Source: Amphibalanus amphitrite (lineage: Eukaryota; Arthropoda; Thecostraca; Balanomorpha; Balanidae). Taken from it: a stretch of 64,000 bases of DNA. Position 1 is the first letter of the stretch. Each line of letters opens with the position of its first letter. A program made the translations under genes and the position numbers. Under the pieces are notes generated by a model, which had not been told where the DNA came from, ran no database searches, and saw nothing but the letters and a program-made list of their open reading frames with translations. Where the stretch lies: the NCBI RefSeq assembly GCF_019059575.1, contig NW_024883053.1:78084-142083 (forward strand), written 5' to 3'. Shown here piece after piece: positions 22,359 through 34,376 of this stretch.

Positions 22359-23402
22359 TTAACCCTCGCCCTGGCAGGGGGGGTCGATGCGACCCCCCCC
22401 CCTAAGGCTTTTCGAAGATAGCGTAAAAACGGCGGCGCGCAGCGCCGCCAAATTTGGCACAGCCTATGGGGCAACCTTTTTACATGTTACCTGAAAATTT
22501 CAGGTCCGGGTGACCTTGGGTCAGGTCACCAGGTCAGGAAAACCGGTACAAGGTCATGGTCAAATTTCAATTTTCTTTTTGCACCTGTCCAACTCACAGT
22601 TTTCGACTGATTTCCTTCAAACTTTCAGGATGTGTTAAGTTCACTGAGTCGTATAACATATAGTTCGGGTTTTTTGAGGTCACTGACCTGAGGTCAGTTA
22701 GAGGTCATTACGCCGTAATGTTAAGCCTATGGGAAAATACTAAAATCGGAAAATACTGGAGATATCCGCCTCGTTCTATCACTTTTGTGCTTTGAAACCA
22801 CAGTACTTAACAGCAGGTCACTTGGTGCTCATTTGTTTGGTGTACTTATCCATGGGTCAGGTCAAGTGAGGTCAACTGAGGTCAAATGACTTTTTTGCCA
22901 ATAACTTGGCACATAATGACGCTAGAGCTTAAAAAATGGTGTCATTGTGTTCCTTATGATCAGCCGAATCGAATGATATGCGATATGACGCAATTTGGTT
23001 AAGTTGAACTTAATTAGTTGATTAAAGTTTACTTAAAAATTAAGAAAAACTTTAAGTACACTTAAGCAAGCTAAAAAGTATATCATTCGACGCGCCTTGA
23101 CGTGCTGAGTTCACTGGTGCTTTTCTTTTTGCTCTATCTTAATTAGATCAGAAATTATAAGCGAAAAACTTTTGGCCTGTTTTTAGCGAAATTTTTACAT
23201 TTATACCCCCCAAAACCCCCCTAAATATTGATCTAGAGCAACCAAATTTGCACAGGGGCGAGAACTCCAGAGGGCCCACCCACCTACCAAATTTGGTGTT
23301 TCTAGGTGCCATAGGAGCCAATCGCGAGGGGGGGGGGGTCGCATCGACCCCCCCCCCTGCCAGGCCGTGTTATGAAAAATGCCCTGCCAGGGCGAGGGTT
23401 AA
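22359..23402. mobile_element. Family B TTAA element B4
   Basis: TTAA at 22359-22362 and 23399-23402; termini CCCTCGCCCTGGCAGGG and CCCTGCCAGGGCGAGGG. The left hairpin GGGTCGATGCGACCC and right hairpin GGGTCGCATCGACCC are reverse complements of each other. The left interior shares the AAAACGGCGGCGCGCAGCGC hairpin with B5 and A1. A perfect IR1 lies at 22677-22689. Non-coding. Confidence 0.9.
22677..22689. promoter_or_regulatory. Perfect AGGTCA IR1 (EcR/USP-type)
   Basis: AGGTCACTGACCT inside B4, immediately followed by GAGGTCAG, so three half-sites lie within 20 bp. Confidence 0.5.
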
Positions 23403-23452
23403 GTATTTGTTCGAAAAATATTGATGCACCGACATCGGGCATGCAGTGTAGG

Positions 23453-24763
<1,311 letters not shown>

Positions 24764-25150
24764 AAGTCAGTACGATTCATCCCGTCCCACGAGCAGCTAC
24801 CCCAGAAGTGGATGATGTAGCTCCCCGCCTCTGGAAGAACCGCCTGACGATCAGTCCTTCAGCCCATAGCTGCGGATCGAGAATGTCCAGGTCTGCCGGC
24901 GAATTGATGATGTCGAGGCGGTAGGACTCGTAGGACTCGTTTCGTAGTCGAAACGAGTCGGCAGCTTCACCGCTGTCACCGCCTCCGCACCAGTCTGCTC
25001 CCGGACGTAGGAGCTGACTGCCTCCTCACCAGTGCCTGGCGGGAGTCGCGACATGAACATGGAGTAACGCCTGGACGTGGCCACAGCCCTGATTGTGCCA
25101 TGTTTCTTTGCACCTATCACAGTTTTCCGGGGCGGTGGGTTCATGCGACC
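24764..25150 (-). pseudogene. LINE ORF1 C-terminal fragment, frameshifted
   Basis: The minus strand encodes RRYSMFMSRLPPGTGEEAV and VTAVKLPT; then, after a frameshift near 24950, DSFRLRNESYESYRLDI and LDPQLWAEGLIVRRFF, ending at a stop before the ORF2 start. This resembles the RRM-like or PHD-associated ORF1 C-terminus of CR1/L2-type LINEs (xxLWPxGxxVRxF). It lies directly upstream of the ORF2 remnant, so both belong to one 5'-truncated insertion. A short duplication (TTTCGACTACGAAACGAG region) marks the frameshift. Confidence 0.65.
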
Positions 25151-26170
25151 CGGGGCAGGAGGCACTGTAGCAGTAAGTAAGGAGTAAGGAGAGGTAACTT
25201 CGTGAAATCCTCAACTTCGTGATTTGCAGTTGCTCAGAAACCTGAAAACTTGCAGCGCTATCAACCATCTCATCCTGTGGGGCTCGGGCAGTAGGCGAAG
25301 TGACTTTTTGGTAAGCAGTTGTCCCTCCCGCGGTTTATATGGCATAACCTTAAATATATTTTTCGAGGTCAGTTCTTCTTTTTCTGTATTTATTTTAACT
25401 AGGGTATCTTTCTCAACTTACCGAATTGAGAATTAACAAGTGGTGTTTGGTTTGCTAGGTCTATGTCATGTATGTCAGTGGGCGACCTTTTTGTCCCGCT
25501 TTCCCTGAACCTTTGCAATGCTGCCAAATGAAAAAAATATTGTCCACGTTCTCAACTTCGTGAACCCTAACTTCGTGATGAAAAAAGTAAGGCAAGCATT
25601 TCCCGAAAAGCAAACCGCGGCGCTACGCACCGCGGTTTTTTATTCACACGCAAAAAAACGAGACAGGGTGCCGCCCTGCATATGCCGCCCTGAAGTTACA
25701 GCCACACGGACACGGTCGAAAATCCAGCCGTCTGTGCTGCATAAGCTGGTTGCCAGCACGCCAAATTGCGTTCGTACGTAAATTTCTGTACATATTCACC
25801 TATACCAAAAAGTTAATGTTCGGCCTTGGCGTCGATAAAAATGGTGAAAATAATTCTGAAAATTAGCCGGGTTTGAGAAACAGCACGGATGAAAAAGGGG
25901 GCCAAAACATATGCTGCTTCCCCCCCTTTTAGCGCCAAAGGGGGTAGCTTGGCCTATGGCTCCCCTGGATCCGCCCTTGAAGGCACGCCTTTCCAGCAGC
26001 ATCACCAGGGGCGCGGTAACTACTTTTAGACTGGGGGGCATACCATGATTAAACTAGGGTACCCCCAAATCAAGTTTTCTCACCGGTTTATAGGCCACTT
26101 ATTTTTCATGAATTGGCTCTTCCAACAAAAAAAAAAGAAGAAAACATTTGCAAAACAAGTGCGGTATTCC
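25151..26170. other. Unassigned stretch with element fragments
   Basis: AACTTCGTGA occurs in two close pairs (about 25196 and 25214; about 25552 and 25570). 25608-25690 matches the right part of element A11 (a GCGGCGCTACGC hairpin, then GCGGTTTTTTAT and CACACGCAAAAAA). 25900-25985 is an inverted piece of the CAGGGGCGGATCC-type repeat seen at 11391. No genes recognised. Confidence 0.4.
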
Positions 26171-26410
26171 GTCTCAAAGTTGTGGGGGCACCGCCCCCAC
26201 GGCCCCAGAGTTGGGGGACAAGCTGGCCCCACTGCCCCTCCCCCCCCCCCCCCGGTTCCCGCGCCTATGAGCGCGGGAACCGAAAAACACTATCCTCGCG
26301 GCTTACGCAAAGCAATTTGTGTCTCAGATGAAAAGCAAGCAACCACTGGACAGTGGCGGCGGGACACCTTCAATTAAGGGGGGGGGGGGCACTGCCGACT
26401 TTTGGTCCCA
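26171..26410. repeat. GC-rich hairpin cluster
   Basis: It contains GTGGGGGCACCGCCCCCAC (a perfect hairpin, about 26184-26202), a long C-run (26238-26254), GGTTCCCGCGC paired with GCGCGGGAACC (about 26252-26281) and a G-run (26379-26390). It looks like the edge of another G/C-run element whose borders I cannot fix. Confidence 0.5.
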
Positions 26411-26644
26411 TTCTTTCCATGCAAAGCCCATAGGGCTAATGTTAAAATACTAAGATCAAAGGAGGGTACGGTTCCCCGATGCCCCCACCCCCTCCCCCGT
26501 TCCGCCGCCTATAAAAGGATGAAAGGAATTAGGGGAAGACATTGGTGTGGGCGGGCAACCTTGCGAGTTACCGGGGCTGAGCCCGTCCCAAAGGAAAAGT
26601 TGACCACTGACCACAATGACCAGCCTCCTAAGAAGGGGAGGATG

Positions 26645-26997
26645 GGGTAATTTGACCGCATGCGGTAATTTTTGTAGGGTAGCTTCATTCCTTCTACCAA
26701 GTATTGGACTATTCCCGATGCATGTGGGTGACCCCGTATGCACGTGCCACGTGCAAAACGAAGGGTTGTCAGTTTTGTAATAGTTGCAATATCTCGGTAA
26801 CTGCTTGGCCGATTGGGCCGGAAGTTGGCAGGTAGGTAGGTACCCACTAGGCAATGCATATCCATGTGCCAGAGTTAGGGTGCTGCTGCACGTCCGCACG
26901 TGCAGGGGTCGATTCCAGATCTCGAGAACGGCTGGACCGATTGCGCTGAAATTTGGTACGCGGTTAGGGACCGGTTAGTAGGGTGCCGTGCAAAAGT
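26645..26997 (+). mobile_element. Family E repeat, copy 3 (fragment)
   Basis: It runs from the GACCGCATGCGGTAATTTTT phrase to GGGTGCCGTGCAAAAG, matching the middle of E2 and E6, then is cut by a T-run at 26998. The CACGTCCGCACGTGCAG variant has lost its perfect palindrome. Confidence 0.7.
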
Positions 26998-27689
26998 TTT
27001 TTTTTTTTTTTTGCTACGCCAGCCAAAAGCCAGTCTGGAGCCGGGGGTCATTACATCTGGCAATTTTGGCTAGGAACAAAGTTTTACGTTAAGCCGGTTT
27101 ATGTGAACCCGGAAGCAATAGCAACGTGGGAGCCTATCCTTAGCGTGTGTGAGCAAATCTAATGGGGGAACTTACTTTTGCCGAAGTGCCGAAAAAGCCG
27201 GAACAAAAAACACAGATGAAGAAACGGTAACATTTATTTACATCACATATTCATACACTTGTGTAAGGTGTCAGTGTACTGGTGTGGGGTGTATTGATCA
27301 GGGAAAAAGTCCTAAATAACAAAAAAACCTGACGCCTATTGCAAAGGGGAAAACCCCGCACTGAAGCCAAAGAGCGCGGGGAAAAAACCCTACAGTTATT
27401 AATCTAATGTGTAAGAGGCAAAAGGGAAGGGATAATAACGGCCCCGTGCTGGGGAGGGGCGACCGGCGACCACAGGCGTACTAACACCTTGGCCGCCACT
27501 CGCCAGTCGGCGTTGGCTCTCAACGACTCCGCCTTTGCGGGTCGGAGAGCGCAATAGGGGGCCGCCAGTTACACATGCCAGTTACACAATGCAAGAAACA
27601 TCAGTGGCTAGAGCGCGAGCACACGATGCAATCAAAAGAAAAATGTAAATAAACGACCGGGATTTAGGTTGCACGAGTAAGGAACTGGG
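26998..27689. other. Unassigned stretch
   Basis: A T-run (26998-27012) may be the reversed poly(A) of an unidentified retroposon. I recognise no reading frame or repeat. Confidence 0.3.
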
Positions 27690-27764
27690 CGCTTGGGACC
27701 CATTTTGCGCGTGCGCACGTGCAGGGTGCCGCTTCCAGATCTTGAGAACGGCTGGGCCGATTGG
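27690..27764 (+). mobile_element. Family E repeat fragment
   Basis: One E module, from a GGACCCATTTTGCGCGTGC phrase to GGCTGGGCCGATTG. The LINE ORF1 sequence starts directly after it, so the LINE apparently inserted here, 5'-truncated. Confidence 0.65.
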
Positions 27765-28911
27765 GCGCGTCTCCCACCCGACCTTGACCCACCAGAAGGC
27801 CGCGCTCTCATCCTGATGAGCCGGCCTGATGGCACTCCACTGCGAGGGAACCCGTTCGCCATCATCAGGGAAATCCGCTCGATCTGTGACTCGGAAGTCG
27901 AAAAAACGAAACAACTCGGATCTGGCAAAATTCTCATCTCGACCTTCAACAAAGACCAAAGCTCTGCCTTTCTCTCCTGCCAAACCATGCTCGGAAAACC
28001 TGTTTCGGCCGTCCTTGCTACCAACCTGATATCATCGCAGGGTCTTATTCACTGTCCGGATCTCAGCGACCTGTCTGACGAAGACCTTCTCGCCGAACTA
28101 GCCCCGCAGGGTGTTATCGAGGTGCAGAGGCTGAAATCTAAAGATCGAACTCCAAACCCCCTGATTCGACTTCGCTTCAAAGGACTCGACCTTCCAAGAA
28201 AGCTCCTCTGCTGGTACCTCTCCGTCCCTGTCCGACCCTGGATCCAGCTGCCAAGGCAATGCCGTAGGTGTTGGAAGCTAGGTCACTCCATGCGCTCTTG
28301 CCGACGGAAAGAGACAGTCTGCGGGCAGTGCTCTGCCAGGGACAGCCACCCCACAGGCGACTGTACGTACCTCGGTCCCAAAGTGCCCTCTCTGCTCTGG
28401 TCCACACCCAGCATGGGACCGAAACAGCTGCCCCGTCTGGAAAGCCACCAAACGAGACACTCGAGAGCGAGCGCCATACCAACCCCCGCCGCTCAACTCC
28501 ACAGCCTGGCCACCACTTGAGAGCCAGCACCGAACGATGCAGCCCCCTCCGGCTCGCACAGACGCCTCTGTCCAGACAGATGGTGAGGTCATGGCCCCTA
28601 AGGCGACCGCGGTCCCAATTCAGACCCAGACCGAGACAGCCAGCTCTCAGACGACCGACGCCAGCACCCAAACGACCAAACTGACCACCTTCGACTCGAC
28701 CTCTCAAACTCGACCTGCCCGACTGGTCTCCGCTGAAGTCCAGACTGACATCCCCGACCCACCGACACCAACCCCGGACCCCGACGACCTCGGCTACTCT
28801 CGAAGCAGGCCGTTCATCCGAAGCCACATGGCAAGCTTCCAGCCTGACGATTCCCGAAACGACATTGACGATCCTGATCCAGACCTGGTCCCGAAGAGAC
28901 GTCCGGGGTGA
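27765..28911 (+). pseudogene. LINE gag-like ORF1 with zinc knuckles, frameshifted
   Basis: Frame 27693-28520 carries an N-terminal nucleocapsid-type region (ALILMSRPDGTPLRG, QGVIEVQRLKSKDRT, NPLIRLRFKGLDLPRKLL), then zinc-knuckle cysteines (CRRCWKLGHSMRSC and CGQCSARDSHPTGDC). A one-base frameshift near 28378 is needed to continue into KCPLCSGPHPAWDRNSCPVW, the usual third knuckle, and then a Gln/Thr-rich tail ending at the stop in 28909-28911. The layout matches ORF1 of I/Jockey-type LINEs. The first E-derived codons of the open frame are not part of it. No ORF2 follows. Confidence 0.82.
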
Positions 28912-29393
28912 GATCCCTCCACCTGAAATCGGGTCGCTGAGATTTGAGTATGCCAGCGGCAGGCGACCTTCCTACCCTCCCTCCACCTGGTTTGACCATG
29001 AAATCCGACTGTTCGACCTTGACCTTCGCCCAGAATCCAAAGCGTACAGGGCAGCCGTGGCTGGTTTCTATTTTGATGGACCCCCTCACCACGGACGCCG
29101 TTTCTTCCTTCAGAGAATTCCTTCAACGGGTAACCACTATAGTCCTACCAACATCGCTGCCTAGGAGTCGAGCTATGCCTCACGGCTACTCCTCCAGAGC
29201 CACCAAATCCCAGTCAAAGTTGTACCCCTAAGACGGGCGGGACATGACTGGCGGCACCCGGGTCCGGGGTCACACCGGCTGCCATAACCCGCTGGCTGTC
29301 TCACTCGGTAGGCCGGTTTTTATTTTGGCCGATCTCTGCGAACAGCCTGCGCAATTACACTTTCACTGTCCACATTAGAGATATAACGTAACG
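28912..29393. other. Downstream remnant, possibly LINE-derived
   Basis: The composition stays similar to the LINE until about 29230, with no endonuclease motif. Possibly a deleted 3' part. No further feature seen. Confidence 0.3.
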
Positions 29394-29395
29394 TA

Positions 29396-30368
29396 GGGTA
29401 AGGGCGGGTAAGAGTACGCGGGCGATAAGAGTACGCATCAGCTGTTTTGGCTGCTTAGCAACGCGGGCTTGTCGAGTTCATGAAGTGACATGAAGCCGCC
29501 AGTGCGTGCTTGTCACCAACGGAACGCGGGCGTTGAGCGGCGACGCTGTTGAGTTTAAGGCGATGAATATTATTTTCGAGCGTTATGATATTATTATGGT
29601 ATGGTACAATAATTTTGATACTTGGCAGTTGAGATCAGGTACATTTCCGTGATTGTTGTGGGAAACTTGTGAGGTTATCTGGGGAAATACTGTGCAGTGC
29701 AATATTATGTTTCCGAAGTTTTGCACAACGTTTCGGGGTTGTTTTGTGCGCGAATTGCATGTACGGTAAGAGGACGCACTGGTCAGGAGGGTAAGAGTAC
29801 GCAGAATTATACATTAAATCGAATATACAGAAATATAAAATTATTAATATATCGCTGAATGACGTTTGTTTTGTAGGTATATCATCAATGGAGCCCTGTG
29901 ATGCAGATGCGTACCCGAAATTCTTCCAAATACGAGTTATTCTCCCTTTTGATTGTGCATTTTTTTTTAAAGAAACACACGACATGATTATTTCCTGATT
30001 TATAGACTTGAAATATTTATTTTAAGTTTTTCTTTTTGGATACTAGAATTAACTTAAATGCCTTCTGAGTTTGAAGTTAAGCATTTGGACAGTACAAGCT
30101 GCATAGGTGTGTGTTCATATGCTTGCGTACTCCACCCGCATGGTGTGCGTACTCTTACACACCCCATATGGTAAGAGTACGCAACTGCAGCGGTTCAGAA
30201 AATGTCAGTTTTAGACCACTTCCATTTACGCTGAAGGATCGTTGCCCCACGGGTTGATGGCTAATTCAATGAACTTTAATATTCCCTATTTGCGATTTCT
30301 TTCTTTCAAATATTAAACAAATGAGAGCAAGAAATCCACTAAGTGCGTACTCTTATACGACTTCACCC
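29396..30368. mobile_element. TA-flanked element T2 (GGGTAAGGGCGGGTAAGAG end)
   Basis: It is flanked by TA (29394-29395 and 30369-30370). The left end has GGGTAAGGG and GTAAGAGTACGC; the right end is GCGTACTCTTATACG, then TTCACCC. The phrase GTAAGAGTACGCA recurs inside (about 29791-29803 and 30169-30182, with an inverse near 30146). No coding capacity. Same design as T1: a TIR whose first words are repeated through the body. Confidence 0.75.
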
Positions 30369-30370
30369 TA

Positions 30371-30745
30371 ACTATTGCGGGGATTTTTACTGCACTCAAC
30401 AGTTTTTGCCCCTTGACTTAGGCACCAGGTTTTTTCTAGTTAGGACTTTTCCTGGTAAATACATCCCACAACAATCATTACACATTGCAACACCTCACAC
30501 CATCAGCAGCAAGATTTACAGCAGCAAGTATGAATATTCTACCCCCTTTCTGGACACCCTTGCCTTGTTAATCGGACGCGGCCACATGAGCCGAATTAAA
30601 GTAAGGTTTGCTTCTCTCTCTTGCTTGGGTCAGAATTAAATAGCTGACAGTAAAGTAAAGTAAAACGAAAGATCTGGCTCATTGCCAGCCTAAGTAATTT
30701 CCCCTTCCCTGGCGGTTGCCTTAGGCATGCCGGGAAGACTAAATT
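30371..30745. other. Unassigned stretch
   Basis: Contains an AAAGTAAGG/AAGTAAAGTAAAAC phrase set near 30598-30668. No gene recognised. Confidence 0.3.
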
Positions 30746-30876
30746 AAAAAAAGCTCAAATTTGGCACATCGCTACTCGCTAGAGACCGGTTAGTAGGGTG
30801 CCGTGCACAAGTCAGTTGGAGGTACCCTCTCGCAATTTCGCACGTGCATGGCCCACCCTCTCGCTCGCTCCGTTGG
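30746..30876 (+). mobile_element. Family E repeat, copy 5, left piece
   Basis: It matches the last module and right end of E up to CTCGCTCGCTCCGTT. The missing right border, GTCGCCCCAAAAGGCG, is found at 33430, so this E copy was split by the element at 30877-33429. Confidence 0.75.
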
Positions 30877-30985
30877 CATAGTGTGTCAAAAGTGGAAATA
30901 GCCGGTGCGCTGTCTGGCAACCCGGCAGCCCGCCGCCATAGGGAAATTCATGTGTTTTGTCGCTTTTTTGCTCCTTATGAGTCAC

Positions 30986-31951
30986 TTAACCCTCGCCCAT
31001 GTAGGGGGGGGGGTTGGTGCAACCCCCCCCCCCCCCCCCCCTGAGGCTTTTCGGAAATAGTGCAAAAACGGCGGCGCGCAGCGCCGCCAAATTTTGGGTA
31101 CCTTATGGGGCAAACCTTGCGCATCTTTTGATAAAAAAAAAATTTGACCGGGTCATGTCAGGTCACGGAGTTATGACGTCACAAAGGGAACAGCCTCCGG
31201 CCGGATTTTCACAAACTGAGTGCCAACGCCCGAGGTTTCCTGCCGATGGTACGGACATCGGTTGATGGATCGTGATGAAACTTCCCATGCATGTTGGGGC
31301 AAGTATTGGCTATCATATGGTATAAGAAACTTGACCGGGTCAGGTCAGGTCACGGAGCTATGACGTCACAAGAGGAACAGCGTCCGGTACTATTTTTGAA
31401 AAGCGCCCGAACCACTATTTTGCTAATTCTTGTCACCTCAATGGGAATATGCAGCAATATTAGCTTATATAGGGAGCAAATGGACCTCCCAAATCCAAAA
31501 ATACAATCAGATTTCAAAAATTTAAATTTTGATTTTTCGAATTTCTGCCGCCGACTGTGACCTTGCCGACTTCCGGCGCTCCCAACGCGCCATTTTTAGA
31601 GCTAGGGAAACGAAATACATACCAAACGATAGAGAATTAATCAAGGAACACGATAGTGAAGATTTCAAGTCGATATCTCCCACCGTTTTGCCGCAATCGC
31701 CGCCGAAAGTTGAAAAAAAATCTATTTTTCCGAAAATTTGACCTTTGACCGGTCAAAAGTAGGTCAAATGTTGACCTAGGACCAAAAAATATACCACCAA
31801 TCGCGAGATCTCGGCGAGAGCAATCCGTTGGTCTTTTCCGCTAAGCTCTACGACGCTCCGTTTTCAAACGTCAAGGGGGGGGGGGTCGCACCAACCCCCC
31901 CCCCCCTGCATGGGCGAAGGTGGCAGATCGCCGTTTACGGGCGAGGGTTGA
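30986..31951. mobile_element. Family B TTAA element B5
   Basis: Left TTAACCCTCGCCCATG (TTAA 30986-30989); right CGGGCGAGGGTTGA (31948-31951, one mutated TTAA base). Hairpins with stem centres TTGGTGCAA (left, about 31008-31037) and TCGCACCAA (right, about 31875-31905). The left interior shares the GGCGGCGCGCAGCGCCGCC hairpin with B4. Confidence 0.82.
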
Positions 31952-32177
31952 TCTAATTAGAGGTTAACCAGGAACGAGGCGGATCACTTGGACGTATTTG
32001 AGAGCCAAATACGTTGTTTTGGAGCCAATACCTCGGAAAACCTATCCGCCCAATGCGAGTTTTCAAGAGTCTATCTACATGCCCAAATTAACGTTGAGCG
32101 CTGCCGTTTTCGGTCGGGTTTCCGCGACCTTTTGGCGAAATCGCCTTATCTAATATCTATTCAACCAGAGTGGACTA

Positions 32178-32402
32178 CAGGGTTGTGCTTGACTCATGAG
32201 TCGAGTCAGAAATTTGACTCAACTCAGACTCAAATGAGTCAGGTTTGAGTCGAGTCGGATAAAATGTTGAGCTGTTGAGTTGAATCGGACAAAAATATTA
32301 AGGTGTTGAGTTGAGTCAGAGTTGAGTCAGTAAAATAACTTTTGACATTGAGTTGAGTCAAAAACATTTAGGAACATGAGTCAGCTGACTCATCTTTCTA
32401 GA

Positions 32403-32497
<95 letters not shown>

Positions 32498-32801
32498 CTT
32501 TTCATTCTCCCCCCGCTTAACAACTTAGGCCTGGCCCTGCTGCCGGATTTTTTTCACCCCCCCCCCCCCCCCCGTCTGCTCAACAACTTTTTTATCTGAG
32601 TCGATTTTGAGTCAATACACTTGACTCAATAAAAAGTTTGAGTCAAGTTTGAGTCAACTCATATTTTCATTGAGCCGCTTGAGTCATGAGTCGAGTCAAG
32701 GGAAAAAATCAGCTCCTTGTTTGAGTAAGAGTTGAGTCAGGGCTCTCTGAAGTTAAAAGATGAGTCGAGTCGGCAATTTTTTTTAGTCGAGCACAACCCT
32801 G
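32178..32801. mobile_element. hAT-type element with GAGTCA hexamer body (copy 1)
   Basis: Perfect 8-bp duplication GTGGACTA (32170-32177 and 32802-32809). Ends CAGGGTTGTGCTTGACTC and GTCGAGCACAACCCTG. Both arms are built of GAGTCA/GAGTTGAGTC words, giving many TGAGTCA (AP-1-like) sites. A (TA)n tract lies at the centre. Non-autonomous. Confidence 0.92.
32407..32494. repeat. (TA)n tract inside hAT copy 1
   Basis: About 88 bp of pure TA at the centre of the inverted-repeat hAT element. Confidence 0.95.
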
Positions 32802-33429
32802 GTGGACTAATTCGCTTAACTAGGAATAAGGCGTTGAAGATAATTTTTCAAGGAAAAAAGCTGTGCAAAAATATTTTTGTACCTATTGTTACAACTGTAT
32901 CCGTCCTCGAACGATAAATATTGTTGATGCATCAGAAACACATCCCGTGGAATGCGTTTGGACTTGGCTGGATCTAATATTAGCGAGTCTCTGCTAATGC
33001 AGTTTCTTGGCTAATGCACACAAACACAGGTACATGCTTCCAGCCCTTGGATTATTCCTCACTTGACTGAAAATTTTGCTATAATAACTATTCCAAGCAG
33101 TTGACAGGTTTTAGTGCTATGCAGAGTCGGAATTCGGAACCGTCCCGCGCCGGCAATCTCCCAGGCGGCGCGTAACGGCCGCCGCCGGCCGCCGCCGGCC
33201 ACCGCGCCGCCGCTCTGGCAGAGTGTTTGACTTTATACCCCTGTTTTTAGAAAAGTTGTGGACCGATTTACTTGATTCTTGCATAACAAGATCCGCCATT
33301 TAATTCTTAGCAGGTACCGAAAATTTGACGTCAATTGCACGTTCCGCCGCCCATATTGCGGTGCTGCCATCTATTGACAAGGCTGGAGAACTAAAGTCGT
33401 ATGGCTATTTCCACGTCTGACACACCATG

Positions 33430-33456
33430 GTCGCCCCAAAAGGCGTTATACTGATT
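33430..33456 (+). mobile_element. Family E repeat, copy 5, right piece
   Basis: GTCGCCCCAAAAGGCG followed by TTATACTG, which is the right border of E. It completes the copy that ends at 30876. Confidence 0.75.
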
Positions 33457-34376
33457 ATAGATAGGTACTTAACGCATCCTACAGCATATCATGCAGTATG
33501 CACAACGGCTTCTGAACAAAAGCGATTACATTGTTCTATAGCTCACAGCCGCTAGAGAGAGAGAGAAAAAAAAACAACCACGGTGATGTCGGCACTCGGC
33601 GGTCTTCACCGATGGAAAACATCGCATGTACTGGAAAAATTGTACTCCCATCGTAATGAAAAAATCGAAGTCGAAATCGTTCGATTTAAACCTGTTCGGT
33701 AAATAATCAATGCAAAATATGCCAAAGACAAGCGTGAGGTTGGCATTTGGCAATCTATACCTAATCCCAAAGCTCTGTAAGATCACATCATATCGCAGGC
33801 AACTAGGCGAGAAAAGAAAGAACTCAACAAAAATCGACTCAACAACCACAACAGCAAATATCCAATGGAAATTATCACAACACACTTAATACTGTCGAAA
33901 CAGAATACTGTTACAAAGTATTTCAGTCAACACATCAATTTCTTTTCAAGATCACGAAGCCAGCTTTTTATCACGTTTAAACACAGCCCCTTCCGTTGAA
34001 TCATCCGATCACACTTGACATGTTAAAACAAGACATCTAGGCCGGTCACCAGTTGGAAAGACTAATTTTGCTATTCAAGTGACCCTAGCCAAGAGGCAAA
34101 CACAGACAGGCATAAATTTCATACCACGCCTGTGTAACATTTAACAACGTAGCTTTGACTGAAAACAGTCCAATCGCACACTACATTCATGCGCCAAAAA
34201 AAAAAAAAAAACGGTGCACTGCACACGAAACGACACCTGTTACCGATAGTATCACAAGTTGTTAAACAGCCAGAAAACAGCACTGGAAATATCTATAAAC
34301 CACCATCACCATCAGCGGCACCTGTATCAGGGGCCAGAGCCGCCCCCGCAGCGGCAGACGCTGGCGCACCGCGCCG
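33457..34376. other. Unassigned stretch, includes likely 3' UTR of the GT31 exon
   Basis: Immediately below 34377 lies the minus-strand sequence following the GT31 stop. It has an A-run at 34196-34210 and no clear AATAAA. The rest has no recognised feature; the minus-strand frame 33526-33885 has no family signature. Confidence 0.35.

Larger units (their letters stand above)
30877..33429. mobile_element. 2.55-kb inverted-repeat element splitting family E
   Basis: Left end CATAGTGTGTCAAAAGTGG; right end, read inward, CATGGTGTGTCAGACGTGG, both followed by AAATAGCC. The flanks are the two halves of one E repeat. The interior holds the nested B5 and a hAT element and is otherwise non-coding, with a GC-rich CCGCCGGCC block (33175-33222). 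The target duplication was not resolved, because the flank reads CCGTTGG in place of CCGTTAG. Confidence 0.72.

Noticed and set aside
28177-28827. 216-residue minus-strand frame
   Set aside because: Antisense shadow of the LINE gag ORF1, which has zinc knuckles on the plus strand.
33526-33885. 119-residue minus-strand frame with hydrophobic stretches
   Set aside because: No family signature and no supporting signals; AT-rich sequence near other unassigned DNA.
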